This document shows positions 54,790-62,794 of a stretch of DNA of 64,000 nucleotides, in pieces. Within the stretch, counting starts at the first letter, position 1; the number at the start of each line of letters is the position of its first letter. Made by a program: the position numbers and the translations under genes. The notes under the pieces were generated by a model that was not told where the DNA came from, did no database searches, and worked only from the letters and a program-made list of their open reading frames with translations. This DNA comes from Ancylobacter tetraedralis (GTDB lineage: Bacteria > Pseudomonadota > Alphaproteobacteria > Rhizobiales > Xanthobacteraceae), in contig NZ_JACICD010000005.1 in the NCBI RefSeq assembly GCF_014195655.1, positions 248,001 through 312,000 of the forward strand, written 5' to 3'.

Positions 54790-55317
54790 ATGGGATCGGC
54801 GGGCAAGAAGGACGAGCACCGGCACGGCGTGCCGATCAACCTTGCCGAGCGCCGCATCGCCTCGCAGGCCTTCGGCGAACTGTTCCGGCAGGGCATGGAA
54901 CTGGTGGACGAGGCCGCCGCCTATCTCGATGGTGACGGCCGCCGCGAGAGCCGCACCCTCGCGCGCGCCGCGCTCACCGCCTACGCGCAACAGAGCATGC
55001 GCCTGTCGACACGGCTGATGCACCTCGCCTCCTGGCTGCTGCTGCAGCGCGCCGTGGCGGAGGGGGACATGTCGGCCCAGACCGCCGAGCGCGAGCGCGG
55101 CCGGATCGACCTCAAGGGCCCCGCGCGGGAGACCGAGCCGGAAGCGCTGCTGCCCGAGCCGCTGCGCGATCTCATCGCCCGCAGCTACGATCTGCAGCGG
55201 CAGATCGACCAGCTCGACGCGGCGCTCCGGCCCGGCGCCGACATCGCCACCGAATCGCCTCCCAATGCCGTCGCGGGCCAGATCGGCCGGTTACGCACGG
55301 CGTTCGAGCGGCACTGA
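54790..55317 (+). CDS. rcdA: RcdA/DUF1465 family regulator of CtrA degradation
   Basis: 175 residues from the ATG at 54790, preceded by GGGGACAGG. The three-helix core of DUF1465 is clear: PINLAERRIASQAFGELFRQ, GMELVDEAAAYLDGDGRRES, QQSMRLSTRLMHLASWLLLQ and RAVAEGDMSAQTAERERGRI. In Caulobacter RcdA is the adaptor that with PopA and CpdR hands CtrA to ClpXP. The C-terminal tail is disordered-looking, as needed for ClpX delivery. The perfect CtrA box 250 bases upstream suggests feedback between CtrA and its own degradation. Confidence 0.8.
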   Translation: MGSAGKKDEHRHGVPINLAERRIASQAFGELFRQGMELVDEAAAYLDGDGRRESRTLARAALTAYAQQSMRLSTRLMHLASWLLLQRAVAEGDMSAQTAERERGRIDLKGPARETEPEALLPEPLRDLIARSYDLQRQIDQLDAALRPGADIATESPPNAVAGQIGRLRTAFERH

Positions 55318-55428
55318 GACCCGGACAGACCCCCACGACCCCCACCAGGGCAGCCCGGAACCGCCGCCATGCGCCACACTGGATGGCGCCCGCGCCCGGA
55401 CACGTGCACCGGTATGGCAGACATACGA

Positions 55429-55467
55429 AAACCCTCGCGCAGGGCGGTGAACCGCGCGCGAGGGTTT
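55429..55467. terminator. Bidirectional hairpin between rcdA and rpmE
   Basis: AAACCCTCGCGC and GCGCGAGGGTTT form a perfect 12-base stem with a 15-base loop, flanked by A and T residues on the two sides. It can end rcdA from the left and rpmE from the right. The rest of the 359-base gap holds no gene. Confidence 0.75.
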
Positions 55468-55630
55468 GCTGATTCGTCTATAACGCAGGCCTAGCCGTGG
55501 CGGCTCCCGGAGGCGGGCCGAGCCCGCCAATCCGCACATGCTGTCCACGTGAGGCCAGCCCGGCACAGACCCGGCCGAAGCCCCACGCTTTCCAGAGCGC
55601 CACGCGATCCGCAGCCTCAAGTCGCAAGAC

Positions 55631-55675
55631 CTGGGGCCACGAAACCTTGGGCCGCAAAAGCTGGGGCCAAAAAGC
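55631..55675. repeat. Three degenerate 15-base tandem repeats beside rpmE
   Basis: CTGGGGCCACGAAAC, CTTGGGCCGCAAAAG and CTGGGGCCAAAAAGC follow one another, ending one base before the rpmE stop codon (minus strand). They would lie in the 3' untranslated part of the rpmE mRNA. Confidence 0.6.
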
Positions 55676-55676
55676 C

Positions 55677-55901
55677 TCAGGCCTTGAGGAAGCCCGCGAA
55701 CTTCTTCTGGAAGCGGGACACGCGGCCGCCGCGGTCCAGCAGCTGCGTCGAACCGCCGGTCCACGCCGGGTGAACCTTGGGATCGATATCGAGCTGGAGG
55801 ACATCACCCTCCTTGCCCCAGGTCGTGCGGGTCGTGTACTCGGTGCCGTCCGTCATCACCACTTTGACGAAGTGGTAGTTGGGATGGATGTTGCTCTTCA
55901 T
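55677..55901 (-). CDS. rpmE: 50S ribosomal protein L31
   Basis: 74 residues from the ATG at 55901: [18 protein letters not shown], then [24 protein letters not shown] and [10 protein letters not shown]. It lacks the four zinc-binding cysteines, so it is the C-minus form, as usual in Rhizobiales. The window shows no second L31 gene. Confidence 0.95.
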   Translation of the reverse strand: MKSNIHPNYHFVKVVMTDGTEYTTRTTWGKEGDVLQLDIDPKVHPAWTGGSTQLLDRGGRVSRFQKKFAGFLKA

Positions 55902-56009
55902 GGGGTGCATCCTCAGTCGCCGCACGGCCGGCCCCTTGCGGGAACCACGCGGCGATCTACAAAACGATCCTGCCGGAAATCCGAGCGGCTCTATAACCGA
56001 GACAAGAGT

Positions 56010-57839
56010 GTGACACAAGCCGCCCCACGCCGATCCTCCACCCGTGCCGACATCGCTTCCCCCAGCGGCCTGCCGGACGCTCCAGCTCCCCGCCGCTCGC
56101 GCATCACGCCGCTGAAGGCGCTCTGGCCGCTCATCCGCCGCTATCGCGGCCGGGCGAGCGCGGCGTTCGTCGCGCTGGTCGTCGCCGCCCTCGCCACGCT
56201 GGTGGTGCCGATCGCAGTGCGGCGCATGATCGATTTCGGTTTCGATGTCGAGCATGCCGGCTTCATCGACCGCTATTTCGGGGTGATGATCGGCGTGGTC
56301 GCCGTGCTGGCGGTGGCCTCAGCCGCCCGCTACTTCCTCGTCATGACGCTCGGCGAGCGCGTCGTGGCGGATCTGCGCGCCCAGGTCTTCGCGCATCTGC
56401 TCACCCTTGATGGCGGCTTCTACGACCAGGCGAAATCGGGCGAGCTGATCTCGCGCCTCACCGCCGACACGACGCAGATCAAATCGGCCGTCGGCGCCTC
56501 CGCCTCCATCGCGCTGCGCAATATCGTTCTGTTTATCGGCGCGGCGGTGATGATGGTGATCACCAGCCCCTGGCTCTCGGCCACGCTGTTCGTCGCCATT
56601 CCGATCATCGTCGCCCTGCTCATCGGCGCCGGGCGCGGCGTGCGCAAGCGCTCGCGCGAGGCGCAGGACACGCTGGCGGAAGCCTCCGCCTACGCCGCCG
56701 AGGCCATTGGCGCGGTGCGCAGCCTGCAGGCCAACACGGCGGAGCAGGCTGCCGCCCGGCGCTTCGATGGTGAGGTGGAGCACGCCTTCACCGCGGCGAG
56801 CGACGCGGTGCGCGCCCGCGCCCTGCTCACCGGCGTCGCCATCTTCCTCATCTTCGCCAGCGTGGTGGCGATCCTGTGGGCCGGGGCCAATGCCGTGCTC
56901 GCCGGCTCCATGACCGCCGGCACGCTTGGCCAGTTCGTGCTCTATGCCGTACTCGCGGCCAGCGGGCTCGGCCAGCTCGGCGAGGTATGGGGCGAGATTT
57001 CGCAGGCCGCCGGCGCCACCGAGCGCATCGCCGAACTGCTGGACGAGACACCGCGCGTCACGCGTCCGGCCACCCCGCTCGCCCTGCCCCAGCCGCCGCG
57101 CGGCGAGGTGCGATTCGAGAACGTCGCCTTCGCCTACCCCACCCGCCCGGACCTGCCGGCGCTCACGGGGGTAAGCCTCACGGTGAAGCCGGGCGAGCGC
57201 GTTGCCATTGTCGGCCCCTCGGGAGCGGGCAAGAGCACGCTGTTCCAGCTGCTGCTGCGCTATTACGACCCCGCGAGCGGGCGCGTCGAGGTGGATGGCG
57301 TCGACATCGCCAAGGCCGACCCGCAGGCGGTGCGCGCGCGCATCGCGCTGGTGCCGCAGGACGTGGCGATCTTCGCCAGCTCGATCCGCGAGAACATCCG
57401 GCTCGGCCGGCCAGAGGCGAGCGATGCCGAGGTGGAGGAAGCCGGCCGTCTGGCGCGGGCCGACGAATTTGTCGCGCGCCTGCCGGAAGGCTGGGAGACC
57501 CCGGTGGGCGAGAGGGGCGTCACGCTCTCGGGCGGCCAGCGCCAGCGCCTCGCCATCGCCCGCGCCATCCTGCGGCGCGCGCCGATCCTGCTGCTCGACG
57601 AGGCCACCTCCGCGCTCGATGCCGAGAGCGAGACACTGGTGCAGCAGGCACTCGACCGCTCCATGCAGGGGCGCACGACGCTGGTCATCGCCCACCGCCT
57701 CGCCACCGTCCTCTCGGCCGACCGCATCATCGTGATGGAGCACGGCCGGGTGGTGGAGGAAGGCACCCATCACAGCCTCGTCGCGCAGGGCGGGCTCTAT
57801 GCCCGCCTCGCGGCGCTGCAGTTCGGCGACGCCGGGTGA
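56010..57839 (+). CDS. ABC exporter, fused permease/ATPase (MsbA-like multidrug or lipid exporter)
   Basis: 609 residues from the GTG at 56010 (the frame is open upstream but homology starts here). A basic leader is followed by six membrane segments (about 50-330) and a nucleotide-binding domain with Walker [10 protein letters not shown], the signature [16 protein letters not shown], Walker [13 protein letters not shown] and the H-loop VIAHRLAT. It forms a homodimeric exporter of lipids or drugs. It is divergent from rpmE, an arrangement common in this order. Confidence 0.9.
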   Translation: MTQAAPRRSSTRADIASPSGLPDAPAPRRSRITPLKALWPLIRRYRGRASAAFVALVVAALATLVVPIAVRRMIDFGFDVEHAGFIDRYFGVMIGVVAVLAVASAARYFLVMTLGERVVADLRAQVFAHLLTLDGGFYDQAKSGELISRLTADTTQIKSAVGASASIALRNIVLFIGAAVMMVITSPWLSATLFVAIPIIVALLIGAGRGVRKRSREAQDTLAEASAYAAEAIGAVRSLQANTAEQAAARRFDGEVEHAFTAASDAVRARALLTGVAIFLIFASVVAILWAGANAVLAGSMTAGTLGQFVLYAVLAASGLGQLGEVWGEISQAAGATERIAELLDETPRVTRPATPLALPQPPRGEVRFENVAFAYPTRPDLPALTGVSLTVKPGERVAIVGPSGAGKSTLFQLLLRYYDPASGRVEVDGVDIAKADPQAVRARIALVPQDVAIFASSIRENIRLGRPEASDAEVEEAGRLARADEFVARLPEGWETPVGERGVTLSGGQRQRLAIARAILRRAPILLLDEATSALDAESETLVQQALDRSMQGRTTLVIAHRLATVLSADRIIVMEHGRVVEEGTHHSLVAQGGLYARLAALQFGDAG

Positions 57840-57874
57840 ACCCGCGCGGGGCGCGATAACCGACGGGAGCGCGC

Positions 57875-58849
57875 ATGCCGTCCCTGCGCAAAACCTTCGA
57901 CCTGCGCAAGACGTTCGACCTGCGCGACGAAAGCGGCGTGCTGCGTATCTCCATCGCCATCACCGTATCCATCGCGGTGTTCGGCATTGCCTTCGGCCTG
58001 CTGTCGGGCTCGTTCTCGATCCTGTTCGACGGCATCTACTCGCTGGTGGACGCCAGCATGAGCCTGCTGGCGCTGGCCGTCGTGCGGCTCATCCGCACCT
58101 ACACGCATGAGGCCTCCTCGGCCGGGCGGCGGCTGAGGGAGCGGTTCACCGTCGGCTTCTGGCATCTGGAGCCCATGGTGCTGGGCCTCAACGGCATCCT
58201 GCTGATGGGCGTCTCCGCCTATGCCTTCTTCAACGCGGTGACGCTGCTGCTCGATGGCGGGCGCGAGCTCGAATTCGGCTTGGCGATCGTCTATGCGCTC
58301 GTAACGGTGATTGCCTGTACGGTGGCGGCGCTGCTGGAATGGCGCGCCAATCGGCGCATCCGCTCGGATTTCATCCGGCTGGACGTGCATTCCTGGCTGA
58401 TGTCCGGCGGCATCACCACGGCGCTGCTGGTAGCGTTCTGCATCGGCTATGGCGTGGAAGGCACGCGTTATGCGTGGCTCTCGCCCTATGTCGATCCGGC
58501 GATTCTGGCGCTGGTGTGCCTCGTCATCATTCCGCTGCCGATCGGCACGGTGAAGCAGGCGCTTGCCGACATCCTGCTGGTCACGCCCGCCGGCCTGAAG
58601 GCGCATGTGGACAGCGTGGCAACCGCCGCCGTGGCGCGGCATGGCCTGCTGTCCTTTCGCGCCTATGTCGCGAAGGTCGGCCGGGCGCAGCAGATCGAGC
58701 TCTATTTCATCGTGCCGGCCGAGGCCCCGGCCCGCCGCATCGGCGAGTGGGACGCCATTCGCGACGAGATCGGCCAGGCCATCGGCCCGGACAGCCCGGA
58801 TCGCTGGCTCACCATCATTTTCACCGGCGATCGGGAATGGGCCGACTGA
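57875..58849 (+). CDS. Cation diffusion facilitator family transporter with atypical metal site
   Basis: 324 residues (GGGAG upstream). It begins with an 18-base tandem duplication giving LRKTFD twice. Six membrane segments and a cytoplasmic C-terminal domain (about 225-320) follow the CDF plan. The usual site-A pairs D/H-x3-D in helices 2 and 5 read Y55-x3-D59 and H172-x3-M176, so two of four ligands differ. It may transport another ion or have lost zinc selectivity. It follows the ABC exporter by 35 bases and may be co-transcribed with it. Confidence 0.82.
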   Translation: MPSLRKTFDLRKTFDLRDESGVLRISIAITVSIAVFGIAFGLLSGSFSILFDGIYSLVDASMSLLALAVVRLIRTYTHEASSAGRRLRERFTVGFWHLEPMVLGLNGILLMGVSAYAFFNAVTLLLDGGRELEFGLAIVYALVTVIACTVAALLEWRANRRIRSDFIRLDVHSWLMSGGITTALLVAFCIGYGVEGTRYAWLSPYVDPAILALVCLVIIPLPIGTVKQALADILLVTPAGLKAHVDSVATAAVARHGLLSFRAYVAKVGRAQQIELYFIVPAEAPARRIGEWDAIRDEIGQAIGPDSPDRWLTIIFTGDREWAD

Positions 58850-58856
58850 GTCCGCC

Positions 58857-59333
58857 TCACACGGGCGTGGCCCGCCGCTCCATCTTCAGCGTCGGGCGGC
58901 CGGAGGTCGGGTTCACGCCATGGTCGATGACCACGAAGCCCGCCTTCTCGTAGAAGCGCACCGCGCGGCCGTTCTGCTCGTTCACGTCGAGCTGCAAGGG
59001 GTGGCGGGTATGGGAGGCCGCGGCCTCGACCAGATCGCGCGCGATGCCGCCGCCCCACTGGTCGGGATGCACCACCAGCTGGTCGACATAGCCCGTGCGC
59101 GGGTTGATGCAGGCAAAGCCCAGCAGCGCCGAGGGATTGCCCGCGCGCACCGCCAGCACGAACAGCGCGCCCTCGTCGATCAACTCGCCGACGCGGTGGC
59201 ACAGCCAGCCGCGCCGGGCCTCGAAATCGATCTCCGGAATCGTTTCCTGCCAGGCTTCCACCCAAAGGTCCGCCATGGCCGGCATTCGGCCCCACTCGAA
59301 GCTGACGAGCTCGGCGGGCGCGGGTTGGGTCAT
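58857..59333 (-). CDS. GNAT-family N-acetyltransferase
   Basis: 158 residues from the ATG at 59333. The acetyl-CoA binding motif A is YVDQLVVHPDQWGGGIARDLVEAA, followed by LQLDVNEQNGRAVRFYEKAGFVV, typical of RimI/PhnO-like GNATs. The substrate is unknown. It lies 10 bases after the MotB-like gene, so it is in the same operon, an association that may be functional or accidental. Confidence 0.85.
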   Translation of the reverse strand: MTQPAPAELVSFEWGRMPAMADLWVEAWQETIPEIDFEARRGWLCHRVGELIDEGALFVLAVRAGNPSALLGFACINPRTGYVDQLVVHPDQWGGGIARDLVEAAASHTRHPLQLDVNEQNGRAVRFYEKAGFVVIDHGVNPTSGRPTLKMERRATPV

Positions 59334-59343
59334 CGCGGGCGGA

Positions 59344-60378
59344 TCATCTCTCGGTGAGCTTGAGTTCGATGCGGCGGTTGCGGGCGCGCGCCTCGTCGGT
59401 ATCGGCGGTATCCAGCGGCTGATATTCGCCGAAGCCCGCGGCGACCAGATGCTTGGGCGAAATGCCTTTGCTCGCCAGATACTGCACGACCGCGATCGAC
59501 CGCGCGGCGGACAGTTCCCAGTTGGAGGGGAATTGCGGCGTCTGGATCGGCCGGTTGTCGGTATGGCCGTCGACGCGCAGCACCCAGGCGATATCCGGTG
59601 GAATCTCGCGCTCGAGATCGGCCAGCGCCTTGGCGATGTCATCCAGCGCGGACGCCGCCTCGGGCCGCATCTGCGACGAGGCGAGGTCGAAGAAGATTTC
59701 GGACTGGAACACGAAGCGGTCGCCCACCTGGCGAATGTCCGGCCGGTTGCCGAGGATGGCGCTGAGCCGGCCGAAGAACTCGGAGCGGTAGCGCGTCAGT
59801 TCCTGCACCCGCTGGGCCAGCGCCACGTTGAGCCGGCGCCCGAGATCGGCGAGACGCGACTGGCTCTCCTTGTCCTTCTGCTCGGAGATGGACAGCGCCT
59901 CCTCCAGCGCCGCGATCTGGCGGCGCAGCGCGGAAATCTGCTCGTTGAGAATGGCGATCTGCGCCGCCGCCTGCGCCACGGCGTCCTGCTCGTTGCCGAG
60001 CTTGCGGGCGAGTTCGACGGCGCGCGTCTCGGCCGCCGCGATTTCCTCGGGCGTGGCGATGGCGGTGGCCGCCTCGCGCAGCAGATCGCGCTCCTGCTCC
60101 AGCTTGCTAAGGCTCGCCCGCAGCGCGCCGATCTCGCTATCGGTGTCGGAGGTGCTGGCCCGCTCCAGCGCCAGCTGGTCGGTGAGCTGGCGGATCTGCG
60201 CCTGCAGTCGCGCCATGGCGTCGTCCTTGGTGCCGATTTCCTGCGTCAGCACGAATTGCGCGAGGACGAAGACCGACAGCAGGAAGACGAAGACCAGCAG
60301 CAGCGTCGACAGCGCGTCGACGAAGCCGGGCCAGTAGTCGATGGTGCGTTCGCCGCGCCGGCTGCGTCCCAGGGCCAT
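59344..60378 (-). CDS. MotB/OmpA-like peptidoglycan-binding protein with long coiled coil
   Basis: 344 residues. One N-terminal membrane helix (TLLLVFVFLLSVFVLAQFVL) is preceded by DYWPGFVDALS, whose Asp matches the proton-binding Asp of MotB. A coiled coil of about 130 residues (45-175) and a C-terminal OmpA domain (about 220-340; VDGHTDNRPIQTPQFPSNWELSAARS) follow. With the MotA-like partner it would form an ion-driven stator-type complex pressing on peptidoglycan. No flagellar gene is nearby, so it is probably not the flagellar stator. Confidence 0.85.
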   Translation of the reverse strand: MALGRSRRGERTIDYWPGFVDALSTLLLVFVFLLSVFVLAQFVLTQEIGTKDDAMARLQAQIRQLTDQLALERASTSDTDSEIGALRASLSKLEQERDLLREAATAIATPEEIAAAETRAVELARKLGNEQDAVAQAAAQIAILNEQISALRRQIAALEEALSISEQKDKESQSRLADLGRRLNVALAQRVQELTRYRSEFFGRLSAILGNRPDIRQVGDRFVFQSEIFFDLASSQMRPEAASALDDIAKALADLEREIPPDIAWVLRVDGHTDNRPIQTPQFPSNWELSAARSIAVVQYLASKGISPKHLVAAGFGEYQPLDTADTDEARARNRRIELKLTER

Positions 60379-61436
60379 CAGGCGCGCTCGCGATCGCTCT
60401 TGGCCTCGGCCAGGCGTTCCAGCAGCTTCTTGATGTCCTTCTGCTGCTCGGCCTGCGCCTCCACCCAGTCGCGCACCATCTGCTGCTCGCCGCGCATGTG
60501 CTGCACCAGCCCCTGCAGGCTCTCGGCCAGATGCGCCATGGCGGTGGTGACGCGGGTCGAGCCCGCCTCGGTCATGGTGCGGTCCAGCCGGGCGATAGCC
60601 TCGGTGAGCGGGGTGAAATCGGGCGGCGGCGGCAGCGCGGCGGCCGGCCGCGCGGTCGGGGTTGCCGGGGGCACATAGGTGGTGGGCACCGGCGCCACGC
60701 GCTTCAGCTGCCCTTCGAGGCTGAGGTCCTCCACGGTGGTGGAGAGCCAGTCCTCGAGGTCGGTGTAGAAGCGGTTCTGCGCCTGGCCGGCCTGGAGATC
60801 GAGGAAGCCGAGCACAAGCGAGCCGGCGAGGCCGAACAGCGAGGACGAGAAGGCGAGGCCCATGCCGCCCAGCGGCGCGGCGAGGCCGGATTTCATCGTG
60901 TCCAGCACCGAGGCCGATTCCGGCCCGACATTGAGCGAGCCGATGACGCGGGCGATGGAGCCCACCGTGTCGAGCAGGCCCCAGAAGGTGCCGAGCAGAC
61001 CGAGGAAGATCAAGAGACCGGTGAGGTACCGCAGCAGGTCGCGCGCCTCGTCGAGCCGGGTGCCGATCGATTCCAGGATCCCGCGCATGGTGGCCTGCGA
61101 GATCGCCATGCGCCCGACCCGGTCGCCCAGCAGCGACGCCATCGGCGCCAGCAGCCGCGGCCCGCGCCGTACCTCCAGGCCGGGGTCGGCCACGCGGAAG
61201 CTGTTGACCCACTCCACCTCGGGCAGGAGGCGCACCACCTGGCGGAAGGCAAACACCGTGCCGATGAACAGCACGCCGAAGATCACCCCATTGAGGCCGG
61301 GATTGTTGAGGAAGGCGCGCCAGATCTGTTCGTGCAGAACGGATGCCAGCGCAATGCACAGCAGCAGGAACACGAACATCCGCACCAGAAAGATGCGCGG
61401 CGAAGAAAGTTTATGAAAGGGATCCGTCGCGTCCAT
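60378..61436 (-). CDS. MotA/TolQ/ExbB-like proton channel protein
   Basis: 352 residues; the stop overlaps the MotB-like start (TGATG). Hydrophobic segments are at about 14-36, 48-64, 140-160 and 190-215, the latter two within the MotA-like core LLIFLGLLGTFWGLLDTVGS and GLAAPLGGMGLAFSSSLFGL. A Pro-rich linker and a C-terminal coiled coil (about 275-350) follow. It resembles the unassigned MotA/ExbB proteins conserved in Hyphomicrobiales. The C-terminal helical tail is longer than in TolQ. Confidence 0.83.
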   Translation of the reverse strand: MDATDPFHKLSSPRIFLVRMFVFLLLCIALASVLHEQIWRAFLNNPGLNGVIFGVLFIGTVFAFRQVVRLLPEVEWVNSFRVADPGLEVRRGPRLLAPMASLLGDRVGRMAISQATMRGILESIGTRLDEARDLLRYLTGLLIFLGLLGTFWGLLDTVGSIARVIGSLNVGPESASVLDTMKSGLAAPLGGMGLAFSSSLFGLAGSLVLGFLDLQAGQAQNRFYTDLEDWLSTTVEDLSLEGQLKRVAPVPTTYVPPATPTARPAAALPPPPDFTPLTEAIARLDRTMTEAGSTRVTTAMAHLAESLQGLVQHMRGEQQMVRDWVEAQAEQQKDIKKLLERLAEAKSDRERA

Positions 61437-61566
61437 GCCCCAAGCCGTCTCTCATATCGGCGGCCGTCCCGCCCCGAGACAACCCTGTTCGGGACTATGC
61501 CACAGACGGGCGGAAATGAAATGCTGCGGATTTGCTTAATCTTACAGGATGTTTACCGGCAGAAGC

Positions 61567-62355
61567 TCAGACCCCGCGCAGCACGCCCAGCAGGTCGCGG
61601 CGGATGGTCTCGTTGCCGACGATAATGTCGCCCTTGGCGAGCATCTTGTCGCCGTCGTCGAGATCGCTGACATAGCCGCCCGCCTCGCGCACCAGCACGA
61701 TTCCGGCCGCCATGTCCCAGGGCTTCAGCCCGCGTTCCCAGAAACCGTCGAACCGCCCCGCCGCCACCCAGGCGAGGTCCAACGCGGCCGCGCCGGTGCG
61801 GCGCAGGCCGGAGACCTTCGGCCCCAGCGCGCCATATTCGCGCCCGAACCGCGCGAAATCGCCGCGGCCCATATGCGGCAGGCCGCAGGAAATGACGCTG
61901 TCGGCGAGGTTCCGGCGCGCGGCGACGCGGATGCGCCGGTCGTTCATGAAGGCGCCCGCGCCCTTCTCGGCGATGAACAATTCGTCGGTGGCCGGATTGT
62001 GGATGACGCCGGCGATCGGCACGCCGTCACGCGCCAGACCCAGCGAGACGGCGAAGAGCGGGATGCCGTGCAGGAAATTGGTGGTGCCGTCGAGCGGGTC
62101 GATGATCCAGCGGTGGCTGGCGTCGCTGCCCTCGACCTCGCCGCTCTCCTCCATGAGGAAGCCGAAGCTCGGCCGCGCCTTGGCGAGTTCGTCGTGCAGG
62201 ATGCGCTCGGCCTTGCGGTCGGCATTGGAAACGAAGTCGCCCGGCCCCTTGAGCGAGACCTGCAGGTTCTCAACCTCGCCGAAATCGCGGATGAGGGAGC
62301 GACCGGCCTTGCGGACGGCCTGGACCATGACGGTCATCAGGGGAGTGCGGATCAT
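61567..62355 (-). CDS. suhB: Inositol monophosphatase family protein (SuhB-like)
   Basis: 262 residues from the ATG at 62355. The metal-site motifs are FLMEESGE, WIIDPLDGTTNFLHGIP and the C-terminal KPWDMAAGIVLVREAGG. The family dephosphorylates myo-inositol-1-phosphate and related substrates, and SuhB also acts as an rRNA antitermination factor. The length and lack of extra domains favour SuhB, though other IMPase subfamilies are possible. Confidence 0.9.
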   Translation of the reverse strand: MIRTPLMTVMVQAVRKAGRSLIRDFGEVENLQVSLKGPGDFVSNADRKAERILHDELAKARPSFGFLMEESGEVEGSDASHRWIIDPLDGTTNFLHGIPLFAVSLGLARDGVPIAGVIHNPATDELFIAEKGAGAFMNDRRIRVAARRNLADSVISCGLPHMGRGDFARFGREYGALGPKVSGLRRTGAAALDLAWVAAGRFDGFWERGLKPWDMAAGIVLVREAGGYVSDLDDGDKMLAKGDIIVGNETIRRDLLGVLRGV

Positions 62356-62455
62356 GGCGGCGGTTCCGGCGCGGGCGGTCAGGATAAGGCTGCACCCTCT
62401 GCCGTTCGACGGCGCCAGCGTCAAGCGATAAACTACCGCAGCGGTTCGTCCCGCG

Positions 62456-62722
62456 TCACGACGCGCCCATCACCTTGAGCGTCACGTCGTCGAAGATCTT
62501 CACCGATGAGCCCGCCGCCATGGACCTCAGTCGCTGCTCGTCACGAAAGTCGTCCAGTGTGACGGTCGCCACGGTCGGCTGGGAATAGGACGACCGAATC
62601 CGGCTCGCGATCGCGGGTGCCTCTCGAGTGACCTGCCGCACGAATTCGGCCAGCTCGTCGCGGCTTGAGAAACGTAGCAGCAATTCCACCTCCGAACGTC
62701 CGGGGCGCGCCCCACAACCCAT
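62456..62722 (-). CDS. Small protein downstream of the subtilase, possible detached I9-type propeptide/inhibitor
   Basis: 88 residues; the gene follows the S8 protease gene by 72 bases in the same direction. After a short leader the pattern is strand-helix-strand-helix-strand: VELLLRF, a helix DELAEFVRQVTRE, IRSSYSQPTVATVTL, then LRSMAAGSSVKIFDDVTLKVM. This resembles the order of elements in subtilisin propeptides (I9), where a Y-x-TVTL-like strand is followed by a helix and a V-x-x-D turn. Sequence identity is too low for a firm assignment. A fragment of unknown family is the alternative. Confidence 0.55.
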   Translation of the reverse strand: MGCGARPGRSEVELLLRFSSRDELAEFVRQVTREAPAIASRIRSSYSQPTVATVTLDDFRDEQRLRSMAAGSSVKIFDDVTLKVMGAS

Positions 62723-62794
62723 GCGCTAGCAGAATATATAGGCACCATTCGCGCCTTCGCCAGCGCCAACCGCGCCCTTGCCACACGACGCCCA

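Noticed and set aside
59344..61436. MotA/MotB-like pair as a Zorya (ZorAB) phage-defence system
   Set aside because: No ZorC/ZorD or ZorE-type nuclease or helicase genes are next to it; the neighbours are a GNAT enzyme and suhB, and similar pairs are part of the core genome in this order.
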